Notes under the pieces: model-generated | Database searches by the model: none | What the model saw: the letters and a program-made list of their open reading frames with translations, nothing else | What the model was told of the DNA's origin: nothing | Part shown: piece by piece, positions 13,184-24,117 of the stretch | How the letters are laid out: each line of letters opens with the position of its first letter | Position numbering within the stretch: position 1 is the first letter of the stretch | Program-made: the position numbers and the translations under genes | Source: Lasiosphaeris hirsuta | Lineage: Eukaryota; Ascomycota; Sordariomycetes; Sordariales; Lasiosphaeriaceae | Reading direction: 5' to 3' | DNA length: 64,000 nt | NCBI GenBank assembly: GCA_030549175.1 | Contig: JAUKUA010000003.1 | Location: forward strand, 4,278,001 to 4,342,000

Positions 13184-13342
13184 GTATGTTGAATCCGGGT
13201 TTCCCGCGACAGCTTCAGCCAAATGTTGTTCGCCAAAACGAAGCATCGATCCCGCTCCTCGTCTCCATTCCTGGGGACCTTCCACACATCTCTCTCCTTC
13301 CTCGCCCTTCGCGTGGCGTTTGGACTAACGTAAATTTTCAAG
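13184..13342 (+). other. Probable 5' leader intron of the bZIP gene
   Basis: GTATGT donor, ACTAAC branch about 14 bases before TTTTCAAG. The span is 159 bases, ending 227 bases before the bZIP start. Removing it would delete the start of an 84-codon upstream frame that opens inside the donor region. Inferred from splice signals only. Confidence 0.5.
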
Positions 13343-13569
13343 GGCGGAACCCGCAAAGCATCCGAGGCAGCTACACCGGCCTCCCGGACCTTCCTCACTT
13401 TAGGAGGGCCCGGACCTCTGTTCTGGCACGCCCATGGTGACTTCCTGACAGCATCTAGCGACAAGATCCTGACAAGGCTCGCCCGCTGTCACCGGTCCAA
13501 TCGCCAACAAATCCGGTAGCACAACTGCGTCGTCCCAGGTCCGGGGCTGGGAGCCGAAAAGAAAGCGAA

Positions 13570-14678
13570 ATGGATACGCCGTCCCACTTCTTCAACGACT
13601 GCATCGACTTCGAGGACCCGAATCCGTACCAGAGCCCGGGACAGGATGGTGGAGATGGCGTCAGCGCCATGCTGTCCTTCCAGTCGTACGGCGATAAGCT
13701 CCCCATTCCCGGCGCTTCGGTATCCGAAGACGAGCGAGTCCTTGGTTCGAGAATGGGCGGGTGGGGTACCTTTTCGGACCAGTTTGCTATGCCAGCAGAC
13801 CAGAAGCCGCTCTTCGTCGACCCTGGCCTGTACGATGGGGAGAGCGAGAATGACGGAATGAAAGCCCAGATCGAGGTGCTCTCCATGGAGATGTCACGGC
13901 CCTCCACCCGACGAACCTCGAGCAGCAAGTCAGGGTCACAGAGAACATCAAAATCCGGAAGCGCAACCACTAATATCACACCCCCTGATCAAGAGCCACC
14001 CAAGAAGAAGAAAGCAAGGAAACCCAAAAAGGAAGCTCCTGAAGAGGAGGAACACAAGCGAAGCAAGTTCCTAGAACGAAACCGCATCGCTGCCAGCAAA
14101 TGCAGAGAAAAAAAGAAGCAGTACGTGTCAGACTTGGAGGAGACCAAAATCGGTCTCGAGACGCAACATGCGCAGCTGCAGATGGAGTACAATGGGCTGC
14201 TGGGAGAAGTTAGCGGCTTGAAACACCACTTGATGGCCCATGCTAAGTGTAACGACCCGAACATCGATCGATGGCTCAGTAACGAGGCCCGTCGGTTTGT
14301 TCAGACGAGCAACGAGATTTTTGGCCAGCCATTTGCACAATACAACCAGGGCAACCAGGCTGCTGGGGGATCCCCACACAGCCGGAATGCCAGCATTGCA
14401 TCGACATATCAGGCCTTGCAAGGAGTGCAGTTTGAGACGACTGGGCCGGGGGAGAGACAAGGCAGCATGTCCTATTCTCATGGTCAGTAACATGTCCAGC
14501 ACAGCCATTCTTTAGACTCACGTCTTCAGCATCATCTATGTATACCTCTCCCACCGAAACCGCGTGTCCATGCCTCAGCTCACCCCACCCGAAACGGGAG
14601 CCGGATATAAACTACAATCATATGCCCGACAACATGTTCAGTCCTGGCCCGGAACCGGCGACGTTTGGCACAGAATGA
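13570..14678 (+). CDS. ATF/CREB-family bZIP transcription factor (AtfB/ASL-2-like)
   Basis: Two exons, 13570-14482 and 14530-14678 (353 residues). The basic region at about 163-183 holds NRIAASKCR, the N-x7-R signature, followed by a leucine zipper to about residue 215. Before it lies a Lys-rich segment (KKKKARKPKKE). The conserved block after the zipper (KCNDPNIDRWLSNEA) is typical of fungal ATF/CREB factors. The open frame runs to a stop at 14490, but splicing a 47-base intron (GTCAGT...TTCAG) adds a 49-residue Ser/Pro-rich tail ending GPEPATFGTE. That tail reads as real protein, so I prefer the spliced form. The branch site is weak. Relatives act in stress, conidiation and secondary-metabolism control; the exact role here is unknown. 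The leader is long, with upstream ATGs. Confidence 0.82.
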
Positions 14679-15544
14679 TTGGGTTCTGAAGCAAACACAG
14701 CAGGGATATAACGTGATGAATGGATGTAATGAAGAACAGTCATGACTAAAAGTCTTGGAGGTGTGGGAGGCCGAGGGTTCGGTTGATTTTGGAGTTTAGG
14801 GTGGAGGGGAGGGATAGAGCGGCACAGGTTGCCTGTTTTGAGACCTACGACGTCACATTCAACCCCGTCGGTATTTCCACTGGTGGGAAGCGCTTGTCGA
14901 GGCGCAACAAAAGCGACAGCATAACATGACAATAGCTTGACGTTACCATGGTCGGCGCACTCGGTTCACTCAGTTGTAGCGATGGCTTAAGGCGGGATAA
15001 TTCCTGCGGTCAGAAGGATCGCGATGTTCGGCATGAGATTTTATGGCGTTTCATCATTGTTGAGGTTGGCATATTGCCTGCCCCCTGTAAATACATCGTG
15101 GCGCTTGAGTTGTCAACTGCTACCAGGTCTGAACGGCCTTGTTGTCAATCACATCTGAAAACAATATATGAACAAATTTCCATCATATGGCAAAGACTTC
15201 GACGTTAAGTTCAACTATCTACCGCTTTTTTCATTTTTCCTTCTTTTGGTCTATTTATTAATAACTGACTGTGATGACAAAATATAGCAAGTGTTGTAAC
15301 CTTGACAGCACTACTGCTCGAAAAGCTCTTTGGTAAAATAATAAATACGGATTGGCGCCCAGAGTAGATAATATGGACGTCTGTATACGGACAGCAGGGA
15401 GTGCAGTGAGTTGTTGGTGGGTAGGTACATAGACAGGGCAAATTGATGCCTTGGGGAAATATAAGATTGGGGTTTATGCATTGCCATAGATGAGAGAAGT
15501 CAAAACAACTGAAGAATATGAACCATGGCAAAAAACAAAGGCTG
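14679..15544. other. Intergenic region
   Basis: The 3' flank of the bZIP gene. It becomes AT-rich towards the tRNA. A T-run (minus strand) at about 15529-15534, just after the tRNA 3' end, should end RNA polymerase III transcription. No gene seen. Confidence 0.5.
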
Positions 15545-15633
15545 TGCGGTTTATGTGGATCGAACACATGACCTTCAGATAGATGGTGAAGTTTGACTTC
15601 AGTCTGACGCTCTCCCAACTGAGCTAAACCCGC
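15545..15633 (-). tRNA. tRNA-Phe (GAA) with a 16-base intron
   Basis: On the minus strand the gene reads GCGGGTTTAGCTCAGTTGGG at its 5' end and closes with CATAAACCGCA, so the acceptor stem GCGGGTT pairs with AACCGCA... allowing the usual G-U. The anticodon loop is TGAAGAT with anticodon GAA. A 16-base intron (15581-15596) interrupts it one base after the anticodon, the normal eukaryotic place. The exons total 73 bases without CCA. The T-arm holds GTTCGATCC (B box). The D-arm and variable loop match yeast tRNA-Phe closely. The gene stands alone in AT-rich DNA. Confidence 0.96.
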
Positions 15634-16851
15634 TTATTATTGATATTCTGGGTGTTATTGTCCTCTGCATGGACGGCCCACAATGTTGAAAATCCGAAAC
15701 GAAGTTGGGGTTGCTGTGTGGAGGCATTTCCACCCTTGCAGTGGGTTTGGCTGAGAAGCTATGCGGCATGGTTACAATCCAGCCCCGATTTGTCTGCTAA
15801 TGCGTAACATTCCTACAGGTACTGAAGCCCTAATATGGCCTTTGCAGCAGAAGAAAAGGATCCCTGGCATTCCAAAAGGCCTTTCCTAGGGTCCTTCTAA
15901 AACACTCTTTTTGATTGCGAAAGATGTTATTATTGCTGCTCGAAAGTCTTCCAGGGTTTGTTTCATGGAATATCTCCCTTAGGGCCTTTCGGCGAAGGTC
16001 ACACGCTAACAAACAAACCAGAGCTAGATTCTCTGTGGGGACTTGGGGGATGTGACGACAAGCACGACGAATCACAAACAACACATGCCCTACTAGTATA
16101 CATATATGATAGTGAATTTAGGCATTCTAGCTATCTTGCGCACCAGTAGCCCTTTTAGTTCAATACCTAGCCTACCCTTTCCTAGAGAAATTGGGTTCTG
16201 CATGTATATAACCATTCTTAGTGCGTGACCTCCCCTTTAAGGCCCGAAGGGAGAAATTCCAGCCCCAGAAAGATATTGGGAGAATCAAAACGGCAATTAT
16301 GGTGTTATAAATGGCATATTTGGCATTTCACGTAGCCACTCCACGATAAAAAATTGCCATTTGTTGCATTTAAAAAAGCATTCTGGTATTTGGAAGCCCT
16401 TTTCCATAGCACACAGCGAGCTCTGAAGTCCCGTGCCAACAAACAAACAAGGGTTGGGTTGCAGGTATCCGAAGGTTTTGGTTCTTATCCTGTGCCTAAC
16501 ACCCATGGGTAAGGACTGGGCCCCAAAGGCTTTACTAAAGGCCCAGGCAAGGAAGCCTTGATTCATGGTGCCCAACAAATACCTTTGGCTGGCTTTAGTG
16601 GTGACGAAGCATACTTGGGCGCATGTTGCCGGAAGCCCTGCTTTCCTTTCGATGCCAGCGAGCCTCTGACAAACTGTTATTTGACTTGGACCGTCAAACG
16701 CCCAAGGCGATAAAAGATGTGACGTGAGAGGACAACCCGAATATCACAGCGACTCGGCTCAAATTTCTTTCGGTGGGACGTCTACACCGTGGTATTTTAA
16801 ATGCAATAACGCCAGCCTTTTCCGTTCCCGAGATCGACGCCTACGAAGAGA
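15634..16851. other. AT-rich intergenic region with degenerate short repeats
   Basis: AT-richer than neighbouring genes, with no coding frame. Short words recur, for example AACAAACAAAC near 16008 and 16438, and variants of CCTTTCCTAG near 15885 and 16175. It may be decayed repetitive DNA. It lies next to a tRNA gene, a common insertion target in fungi. Confidence 0.4.
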
Positions 16852-17453
16852 TCATAAAATTTCGTCATCATCACCCACTGGGGCTAAGATTGGTAACGAC
16901 GCAGGGGCTGCAGTGACAACCCCGAACTCTGCGACTTCATCCATATCCTCGTCATCATCGAGTGCAGCATCCGAATCGTCCTCTTCGGGGCGCTTAGATA
17001 GCTTCTTAGCAACTGCAACATTCTCGAGCTCGAGGAGGGCGAGCTTGTTAAATTCCTCCCATGGCTTTTTCCTCGACTGGATGACCTTGAAGTGCCCCTT
17101 GCTCCTCTCGACCTTCAGTGCGGTCCGGTCCATGACAGCCTCTGCACGGTCCATGGCCTTCTCCTGCCGCAAGCGCGCCTTGGAGCTCATGGCTGTCTTG
17201 CGCTTATTCCTCTTGGTCACGCCGCCGGAGTGGTGGACTGCGAGGACGGCAGGGCGGTGGTCGGTTGACTCCTCGGGCGCCTTCAACTTCTTAAGCGACT
17301 TGTCGGTGTCGATACCAGGCGATGTCGCACGCCGCGCGGCGCGCGAGTGACGGGATGCGCCTGATAAACATTGTCAGTGATACGTGCAGTACACCTTTAT
17401 TGGGGAGTCTTTTCCATACCTTTTTGGGGCTTGGAAATTGTGCCTTTTGTCAT
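16852..17453 (-). CDS. alb1: Ribosome biogenesis protein Alb1
   Basis: Two minus-strand exons, 17453-17420 and 17360-16852 (180 residues). The 59-base intron (GTATGG, CACTGACA, ATCAG) joins MTKGTISKPQKG to ASRHSRAARRATSPGID, the conserved N-terminus of the Alb1 family. The body is Lys/Arg-rich (VTKRNKRKTAMSSKARLRQE) with a KPWEEFNKLAL motif, and the tail is acidic (DDSDAALDDDEDMDE). Alb1 is a small nuclear shuttling partner of Arx1 on pre-60S particles and acts in their export and recycling. The first exon is only 34 bases. The gene is divergent from the ubiquitin protease across about 550 bases. Confidence 0.85.
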
Positions 17454-18001
17454 CTTGTCTGTGCCTGACAGATTTCCTAGATATGGATGGGGGGTGTTGG
17501 TGTCGCACAGCCCACAGGCCACTGGGGCAGCACCTATTTTTTTTTTTCTTTCCAGATGGACGGGAGTGACGACGGATGGCAGCCCCACCAAGCTTTTGGG
17601 AAAGCTTGGCGACTTGCCAGCAGGGTTCTTCAGCCCCCCACTAAGGTAGGAGGTATTGGCCTAACCAATTGTTAGCGGCAGGCACCGATGCCCCGTGGCT
17701 TCGCAACCTGCAACCCCATGTTCATGTTGAGGTGGCGCCCGCATGGTCAATCGAGGGTGTCTCCAATCTCCTTCCGCTCCAAGACCAGCTTCATTCAGGC
17801 TTCCTGCAATCATAGTTATTATTTTCCACCCTTACATTTGCATAGAAGCATCGCGCCTGCGCCCTTTATCGGTCATGGCAGTTTGGCATATTGCTCTTGT
17901 TTCCACGTCTCACCGTACTGCCTGAACGAAGGCAGCCCTCTAAACATCAGCGCAGCCTCCTCGTGCGGCTCTCTTGCATCGACGACACCTCGCATATCAG
18001 G
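17454..18001. promoter_or_regulatory. Divergent promoter region alb1 / ubiquitin protease
   Basis: 548 bases separate two divergent start codons, so it should hold both promoters. A T-run followed by C and CAG at about 17537-17555 resembles a polypyrimidine tract. No clear TATA box. Confidence 0.5.
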
Positions 18002-20152
18002 ATGAACTCTGACGACAGGCGGATCTTAGGGCGTTACGATCCTTACGACCGCCCGAATATTTACCAGGCCTACTACTCCCCCGAAGGTCTATGGGATCGC
18101 CTCCGCGATCCTTCGTTTCTCGTCGCTATTCTTCTTGTCGTCCTCTTCATTGTCTACGAGAAAGCCTCGCAACAGGGCCGTATTCCCGCGCTCCAATACC
18201 TCGTATGGGACTTTCTGGTATTTGCGATTCCGGCGAAGGTACTCTACGCCGTCGACCACTGGCTCAACCCACCGCTCTTCCCGCTCTCCATGCTCCAAAC
18301 ACCATCCCGAACCCATGCAGCCAAAAGTGATGTCCTACGAAGGGTATTGGGTATGGACAAGCCAGGAGGTCTCATCATGTCAGTATCCCAAGCCGGGCGC
18401 AGAAGTCTCTCGGGTCTGTCTAGTGTCGCCTTAGGTATCAAGCCCATGGCCGACCAGCCGCCTGGTCTTGGGAACTACGACAATTCGTGCTACCAGAACA
18501 GCATACTCCAGAGTCTTGCATCGCTCAAGTCTTTCCCGAGCTACCTTTCCGGAATAACTGCAGAACAGAAAGATGAACAGCCTGTGGGGGGTGCAGCCGA
18601 CGCGCTGCGCAACCTGATCGCAGACCTCAATGACCCATCCAACAGCGGCAGAACGTTATGGACCCCTGGCGCGTTGAAGAACATGAGCACATGGCAGCAA
18701 CAAGACGCGCAGGAATACTTTTCGAAACTACTGGATGAAATCGATAAGGAGATCGCCAAAGCCAGCCGGGCCCCCCCGAAACCATCAACTCTCGAAGCCG
18801 AATCTGCGAGTGACGATACGTCTGCGAGCCAACACAGTGACCATAGTGACGACAGTGGCTATCAGAGCTTGGCAGCTCTCTCTAAACACAGTATCGAGCA
18901 TCAAAGATGGAACCGCAACCCATTGGAGGGCCTTATTGCTCAACGTGTGGCATGTGTGACCTGTGGTTACTGCGAGGGGCTGTCAATGATTCCTTTCAAC
19001 TGCGTCACGCTAAACCTTGGTATTGGCCGCGCCGAGCACGACCTCTATGAGAGGCTTGATAACTACTCTAAGGTTGAAGAGATCCAGGGAGTTGAGTGCG
19101 CGAAATGTTCGCTGCTCAAAGTCCACAAAATTATCAAGCTTCTCATACAACAAGGGCGCGACGCGGGAAAGAGTGACGAAGACTCACCCGAACTGCATAG
19201 GCGGCTGGTGGCAATTGAAGAGGCGCTAGAGGAAGACGCGTTTGACGACAAGACGCTCGCTGATAAATGTAAGCTCTCGCCGCAGCAACGAGTCACCTCG
19301 GTCAAGACCAAGCAGGCCGTCGTCGCCCGCCCCCCACAAAGCCTGGTGGTTCATATGAACCGCTCTGTATTTGATGAGAACACAGGCCGCATGTTCAAAA
19401 ACTTGGCGTCTGTTAGGTTTCCAATGACGTTGGACCTCGGGCCATGGTGTTTAGGGAGTGCCGACATGTTTACTGGGCTCAGTCCAAGCGAGATGGACTC
19501 GTTGACCAAGAAGGTGGGGAAACTTGTGGACCGGGATGAGGAGCAGTGGTTGTTGGAACCGAAGTCGTCGATGGTGGCGGGGGATTTACAGCCGTCCAAG
19601 ATTACGGGCCCTATCTACGAGCTCCGCGCAGTGATTACGCATTTTGGACAACATGAAAATGGGCATTATGTCTGCTACCGGAGGCATACAGGTGTGCGAG
19701 GTGGGAAGGAAGAAGGGGACGATAAGCTGTCACAGCTAGCCTCAGATGATCACGACGATGAGGTGGGAAGCATAGGAGGTGGTGATTCTGGCCGTTCCCT
19801 GGATGAGAAAGTGGAAGGGGATGAGCTGAAGACTGCTTCTCTCGACGAAGAGCCGCCGGCGCAGTGGTGGCGGCTAAGCGACCAAGATGTCACCAGGGTG
19901 GAAGAATGCACAGTCCTCGCGCAGGGAGGGGTCTTCATGCTCTTTTACGACTGCATCGATCCTAATTCACTTCTGGTCACAGATGTGGATGGACTTGCCG
20001 AGGAGCTGCCAGGGAGGCAGGGTGGGGTTTTGGTTCAAAAGCCGACCGTTACGATGCCTGCCCGAGGGGCCATGGCGGTGGCGTCGCAGACTGTTGATAT
20101 TAAAACAGCCATGGCAGTGCCACTGCCGGAGGACGACGAAGAGATTGATTAA
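18002..20152 (+). CDS. Membrane-anchored ubiquitin-specific protease (USP/UBP)
   Basis: Single exon of 716 residues. I start at 18002 (MNSDDRRILGRYDPYDRPN) and not at the upstream in-frame ATG, because the sequence before it is not protein-like. A transmembrane segment lies at about 39-53 (FLVAILLVVLFIVYE) and a second hydrophobic stretch at 67-84. The Cys box GLGNYDNSCYQNSILQSL gives catalytic Cys163. The His box GQHENGHYVCYRRH gives His555, and the C-terminal WWRLSDQDVTRV completes the domain. Two CxxC pairs (CVTC, CAKC) probably bind zinc in the fingers subdomain. It removes ubiquitin from substrates at a membrane face. Yeast Ubp1, Ubp16 and animal USP30 share an N-terminal anchor; I cannot tell which is the orthologue. 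An acidic, Ser-rich insert splits the domain after the His box. Confidence 0.9.
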   Translation: MNSDDRRILGRYDPYDRPNIYQAYYSPEGLWDRLRDPSFLVAILLVVLFIVYEKASQQGRIPALQYLVWDFLVFAIPAKVLYAVDHWLNPPLFPLSMLQTPSRTHAAKSDVLRRVLGMDKPGGLIMSVSQAGRRSLSGLSSVALGIKPMADQPPGLGNYDNSCYQNSILQSLASLKSFPSYLSGITAEQKDEQPVGGAADALRNLIADLNDPSNSGRTLWTPGALKNMSTWQQQDAQEYFSKLLDEIDKEIAKASRAPPKPSTLEAESASDDTSASQHSDHSDDSGYQSLAALSKHSIEHQRWNRNPLEGLIAQRVACVTCGYCEGLSMIPFNCVTLNLGIGRAEHDLYERLDNYSKVEEIQGVECAKCSLLKVHKIIKLLIQQGRDAGKSDEDSPELHRRLVAIEEALEEDAFDDKTLADKCKLSPQQRVTSVKTKQAVVARPPQSLVVHMNRSVFDENTGRMFKNLASVRFPMTLDLGPWCLGSADMFTGLSPSEMDSLTKKVGKLVDRDEEQWLLEPKSSMVAGDLQPSKITGPIYELRAVITHFGQHENGHYVCYRRHTGVRGGKEEGDDKLSQLASDDHDDEVGSIGGGDSGRSLDEKVEGDELKTASLDEEPPAQWWRLSDQDVTRVEECTVLAQGGVFMLFYDCIDPNSLLVTDVDGLAEELPGRQGGVLVQKPTVTMPARGAMAVASQTVDIKTAMAVPLPEDDEEID

Positions 20153-22711
20153 GGGGCGGAATGATGGGTACATGTATGAAGCATAAGCATAGCGGTGGCG
20201 TTCGGGATGATGGATACCAGGAATGAATGCCTGTTTTGTGTTTTTGGGGTTGCTTACTTTTGGGCATATGACGTTTGGTTAGTCATGGTTTACCTCTATC
20301 CTAGAATGGCGGGTGATTATATATGTTATGGGTTGGTAGTATTGTCGGCTGGCTGTTCCCGCGAGGGTGGCCTTTTTCTCCTTGTTTGTTGGCTGCTCAG
20401 AGGTTATCGAGGTACAGAAAGCGAACAGAAAGCGAAGAGGTTCATGACCCGTGGAGTTGATGGGACACGTTTTTTATACTGCACCTACATGTATCAGTTG
20501 CCCTCTATACGTTGCCATGTCCGTCTCTCTAGTTTCGATGAACCCCAACGATGGCGCCTCGCTCACAAAGTCCCAACAACAGCCTACCTTCTCGGTCTGT
20601 AATACTGGAGGGCTGGTCGAGTCCACCGTAGCAACAAGAACGATGGACTCGCCCTTGAAGGTCTGACCCTAAAGTTGGTTGGCCCGACAGCCGGCCCTAT
20701 ATCTATGAAGTCCAAATTCTTGCTCATAACCGCCCGTCCAGGGCTGTAATGGCCCAGCGGCGGGGGTGCCGACTCGGCGATAAATCGACTCGCTAATACC
20801 GTTTCCTGATCGAGAAACCGACGACAGCCAGCACCACCGTTCGATTTACGTCCGAGGAAAATCTTGAGGATTTTGGTAACCACCACCTCCTCTGGCCCGC
20901 CCTCTCTACCGAGGAAGGGTTGCCCCAGGAGGGGCTGGGCGGGTGAGCTTTTGCCTCTCTCAAGAACAGTTTTTTTTTTCTTTTGTGTTTCCTTTCTTGG
21001 GTATATTATGTTGATGTGTGAACACCTGGGGGAGAGAATAGGCCCACTTTAATAAGCTTACCGACGGAGTTATACACAACAAGTCGTGCACCCACTTGCC
21101 CACTGGCGTATGACCCGTCGGATGCCTACGAGCTTGACGCCCGCGGATATAAAATATTACCTACGAGAATGGCATCCTTCTGCGATACTACAATTACTAG
21201 CCCACCTCACACCGACACTACATGGTTTTGCAGGTTTCCCTTGTCCAAGAACAGGCTGGATGAAGCTTACGTTATGCATACTCATCCTCATTAATCATTG
21301 TCGTTGACATGTGAGAGACGAACGGGAAAGGAGTTCCCTACTGGTGCGAGGGAGGTAAGGGATGAAGATAAGAATCGACGGAAAGAATCGATTGTCTGGC
21401 AGGGGGGTATAGCTCTCGTTCCTGCCTTGCTGGTTGGTTCGAGCGTTGTACCTGGCGGTGTTGGTTGAGGGCAGCGACTATCCACGGGCTACCCGACTTT
21501 GTGTTGCTTGTTAATGAGCTAGCCAACGTAGCCTCAGGATGAGCAATGGGAAGGGAGGTAACACACTTATTTATGATCCTGGCGCTGAGAGACATGCTCC
21601 CTGCACGGGAATTAGCTAGGTGGGTGAGGTTGAAACTCAGTGACCGATGAGGTCAGCTTGTGCCACTTCCCACGGCAAGTAAGGTACCTAGAGACATGTT
21701 TCCGTTGTACAGTGTGAGGGAGTTGGAGTTCGGATGATCTGCTGTTCGAAATATTTAAGGTTATCGCCGCTGACAGGTCGAGAGTCACCAATTGAATCCT
21801 TGTCATATCACTGGCATCTGCTGCGTAGAAGTGAATACGAGTTTCACGGACAGGGAATGCTCAGGCATTGATAAAACCTGCTACTGATATTCGGGAAAGA
21901 GATTATACAGAACACAACGGCAGAAACACATGTGCGATCCCATGTCTTGATATCGCATTAGTCTTATTAATCTCAGTGATATGAGCGGCCGCACGATTGT
22001 ACCGTGCAGTTTGCGAGGGGTTAGGAAAACGGTGCCCCTTGGTGCAACATGCCGGCGCTGTGCATTCACGCGCTTTTACCGGCCAATAGTAGCCAGGCTT
22101 GGCTCTCATTTGCGAGTTTGAAGGGATCTGGAAATCCCATTCTAGGCCCGCCCTGCTGCCTCTCCGCCCCCCCCCCTTCCCCAGGCCGAGATCGTTGACC
22201 ATCCTGCCTTGCAGCTACTTACCCATTTCAGGGTCGCTCCTTGGGCCCCTTTCCCTACGCGAACATCTGATGCCGAGCCCGCCGCTGCACCGCTGGCATT
22301 GATCTGATCGCTGACTGACAGACAACGTCGCACTCCGCCGCTCCCACGATCTTGCATTCCTGAAGAACCACCCCAAAGAAGCCCAAAGAACGGCGCATTC
22401 CGGTCCTCCCTCTCCTTATTCTTACCCCTGTCGACGGTGAATCTCTTCGGCCAGCCCAGGGAGCCAAGCCTCTGCCGGCTTCCGACCCACTCAACCCACC
22501 ATCCTTCTTCAGGCGCGTACTACTGGTAGTAGGGAGCTGTTCTTTTTCTCTCATCGCAATTATTTGCCGACCTCGACCGCTGCGCTGTCCCATGATCAAG
22601 TGAGCGCGATTGACAGGAGCCGCTTCATTCCCACAGCCTCCGCTGGCCCAAGATAAGCATCGCCCACCGTCTCTTTGCTAGAGGCCCCCCCCCCACATTG
22701 CGCGCCTGGAG
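20153..22711. other. Long intergenic region upstream of the transporter
   Basis: 2.5 kb with no gene I can support. A T-run lies near 20970. The last few hundred bases (about 22150-22700) are C/T-rich with short C runs and probably form the transporter's 5' leader. Confidence 0.45.
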
Positions 22712-24117
22712 ATGGCTATGGCCGATCCCGAACTTGGGTCCCCGGCTGAGAAGGTGCAGCCTAAGGCGCGATCAATCCACCCTCTCTTCTACATTGGGTA
22801 TGCTTGATTCATGGCCCCGTTGTGCGATGATCACCTCGAGGGCTTGTAGCTGACGTCTTGCAGGAGTTGGATATTTTTCTCCAATCTCACCATTCTGTTC
22901 AACAAGTGGTTGATTGACAACAGAGGGTTTAGTAAGGCTTCACCTCCCCTGACGTCGCTACGACTTTGCTAACGCTCATGCAGGATACCGTATGTAAACT
23001 TCTCATCGTAGTTATGTGTCTGGCGAGATAAAGTGCTGACAAGCCATAGCGGCGACCTTGACATGTTGGCATCTCATATTCGCAACGGCCGCAACCCAGA
23101 TCCTGGCACGGACGACTAAGCTGCTCGATGGCCGGAAAACTGTCAAGATGACGGGCCGCGTCTACATGCGTGCCATCGTACCTATCGGCCTCCTCTACAG
23201 CGCCAGCTTGGTGTGCAGCAACATGGTGTATCTGTACCTCAGCGTGGCATTTATCCAGATGCTCAAGGCCGCTGCGCCCGTCGCCGTCTTGCTTACGGCG
23301 TGGGTGTGGGGGGTGGAGAAACCGTCTTTGAAACGCTTCCTCAACATCATCTTCATCGTCGCTGGCGTCGCGCTTGCGAGTTTGGGCGAGATCGACTTTA
23401 GCTGGGCTGGATTCCTTTTCCAGATCGGTGGTATTGTCTTCGAGGCCATGCGCCTCATCATGATCCAGGTGCTGCTTTCCGAAGACGGTCAGAAGATGGA
23501 CCCCCTCGTCAGCCTCTACTACTATGCGCCCGTCTGCGCGGTCATGAACGTATTCCTCGCGGCTGCATCGGAAGCGCACAAGTTTGAATTCGCCGATGTA
23601 GCAAAGGCTGGTTGGGGTCTTTTGCTACTAAACGCTGCGGTTGCTTTCCTGCTCAATGTCAGCAGCGTTTTCCTGGTAGGCTGCTTCCCTCGACTTGGCC
23701 CTGTTTAATGATAGATATTGACCCTCTACGCAGATTGGCAAGACCTCGGGTCTCGTCATGACGCTCACGGGAATTCTCAAGAATATCCTACTCGTGATTG
23801 CGTCCGTCATGATTTGGAACACGTCCATCGCCGGGCTGCAATTTATCGGCTACGGCGTTGCCCTCGTGGGTCTGGTGTATTACTCTGTCGGCTGGGAACA
23901 GATTGTCGGCGTGCTCACTGGTATCGGACTTTATCTCAAGAGTGTTTGGGAAGCGCCGAGGGGCGACGAGGCCCGTCTCCCACCTGCTGTGCGCAGGGCT
24001 CTGTTCACCGGCCTCGCCGCTATTATTTTGGTTCTCTTGGTTGGGGGCTTCATGTACGGCGGTGGTGTTGAGGCGACGGGTGTGCAACTGTCGTCAAGGG
24101 GGTTGTTGTTGTTGTGA
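22712..24117 (+). CDS. Triose-phosphate/nucleotide-sugar transporter family protein
   Basis: Five exons: 22712-22797, 22864-22931, 22984-22989, 23050-23675 and 23734-24117 (389 residues). Exon 3 is a microexon of only 6 bases; with it the chain reads RGFRYPATLTCWH, the conserved family motif, and without it the frame breaks. The protein has about ten hydrophobic segments (such as SWIFFSNLTILFNKWLI, MLKAAAPVAVLL, IVAGVALASLG) and no signal peptide. KAAAPVAVLL and GKTSGLVMTLTGILKNI are typical of the TPT/DUF250 branch of the drug/metabolite transporter superfamily. Members exchange nucleotide sugars or sugar phosphates across Golgi or ER membranes. The substrate cannot be read from sequence. 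Confidence 0.9.
22984..22989 (+). other. 6-base microexon of the transporter gene
   Basis: GATACC lies between an acceptor (GCTAACGCTCATGCAG, ending 22983) and a donor (GTATGT at 22990). The flanking introns are 52 and 60 bases, with branch sites GCTAAC and GCTGAC. It supplies the last two bases of Arg, all of Tyr and the first base of Pro in FRYPAT. Confidence 0.85.

Larger units (their letters stand above)
10511..13569. other. Long gene-poor region upstream of the bZIP gene
   Basis: Three kilobases without a gene I can support. An open frame of 237 codons at 11766-12479 has no recognisable motif and looks like chance. A run of 19 C lies at 12727-12745. From about 12800 the sequence is probably the bZIP 5' leader. 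It holds several upstream ATGs and a plausible leader intron at 13184-13342 (GTATGT, ACTAAC, TTTTCAAG). Confidence 0.45.

Noticed and set aside
16724..17350. 208-codon plus-strand frame opposite alb1
   Set aside because: It is the Ser/Arg-rich shadow of the acidic and basic runs of Alb1.
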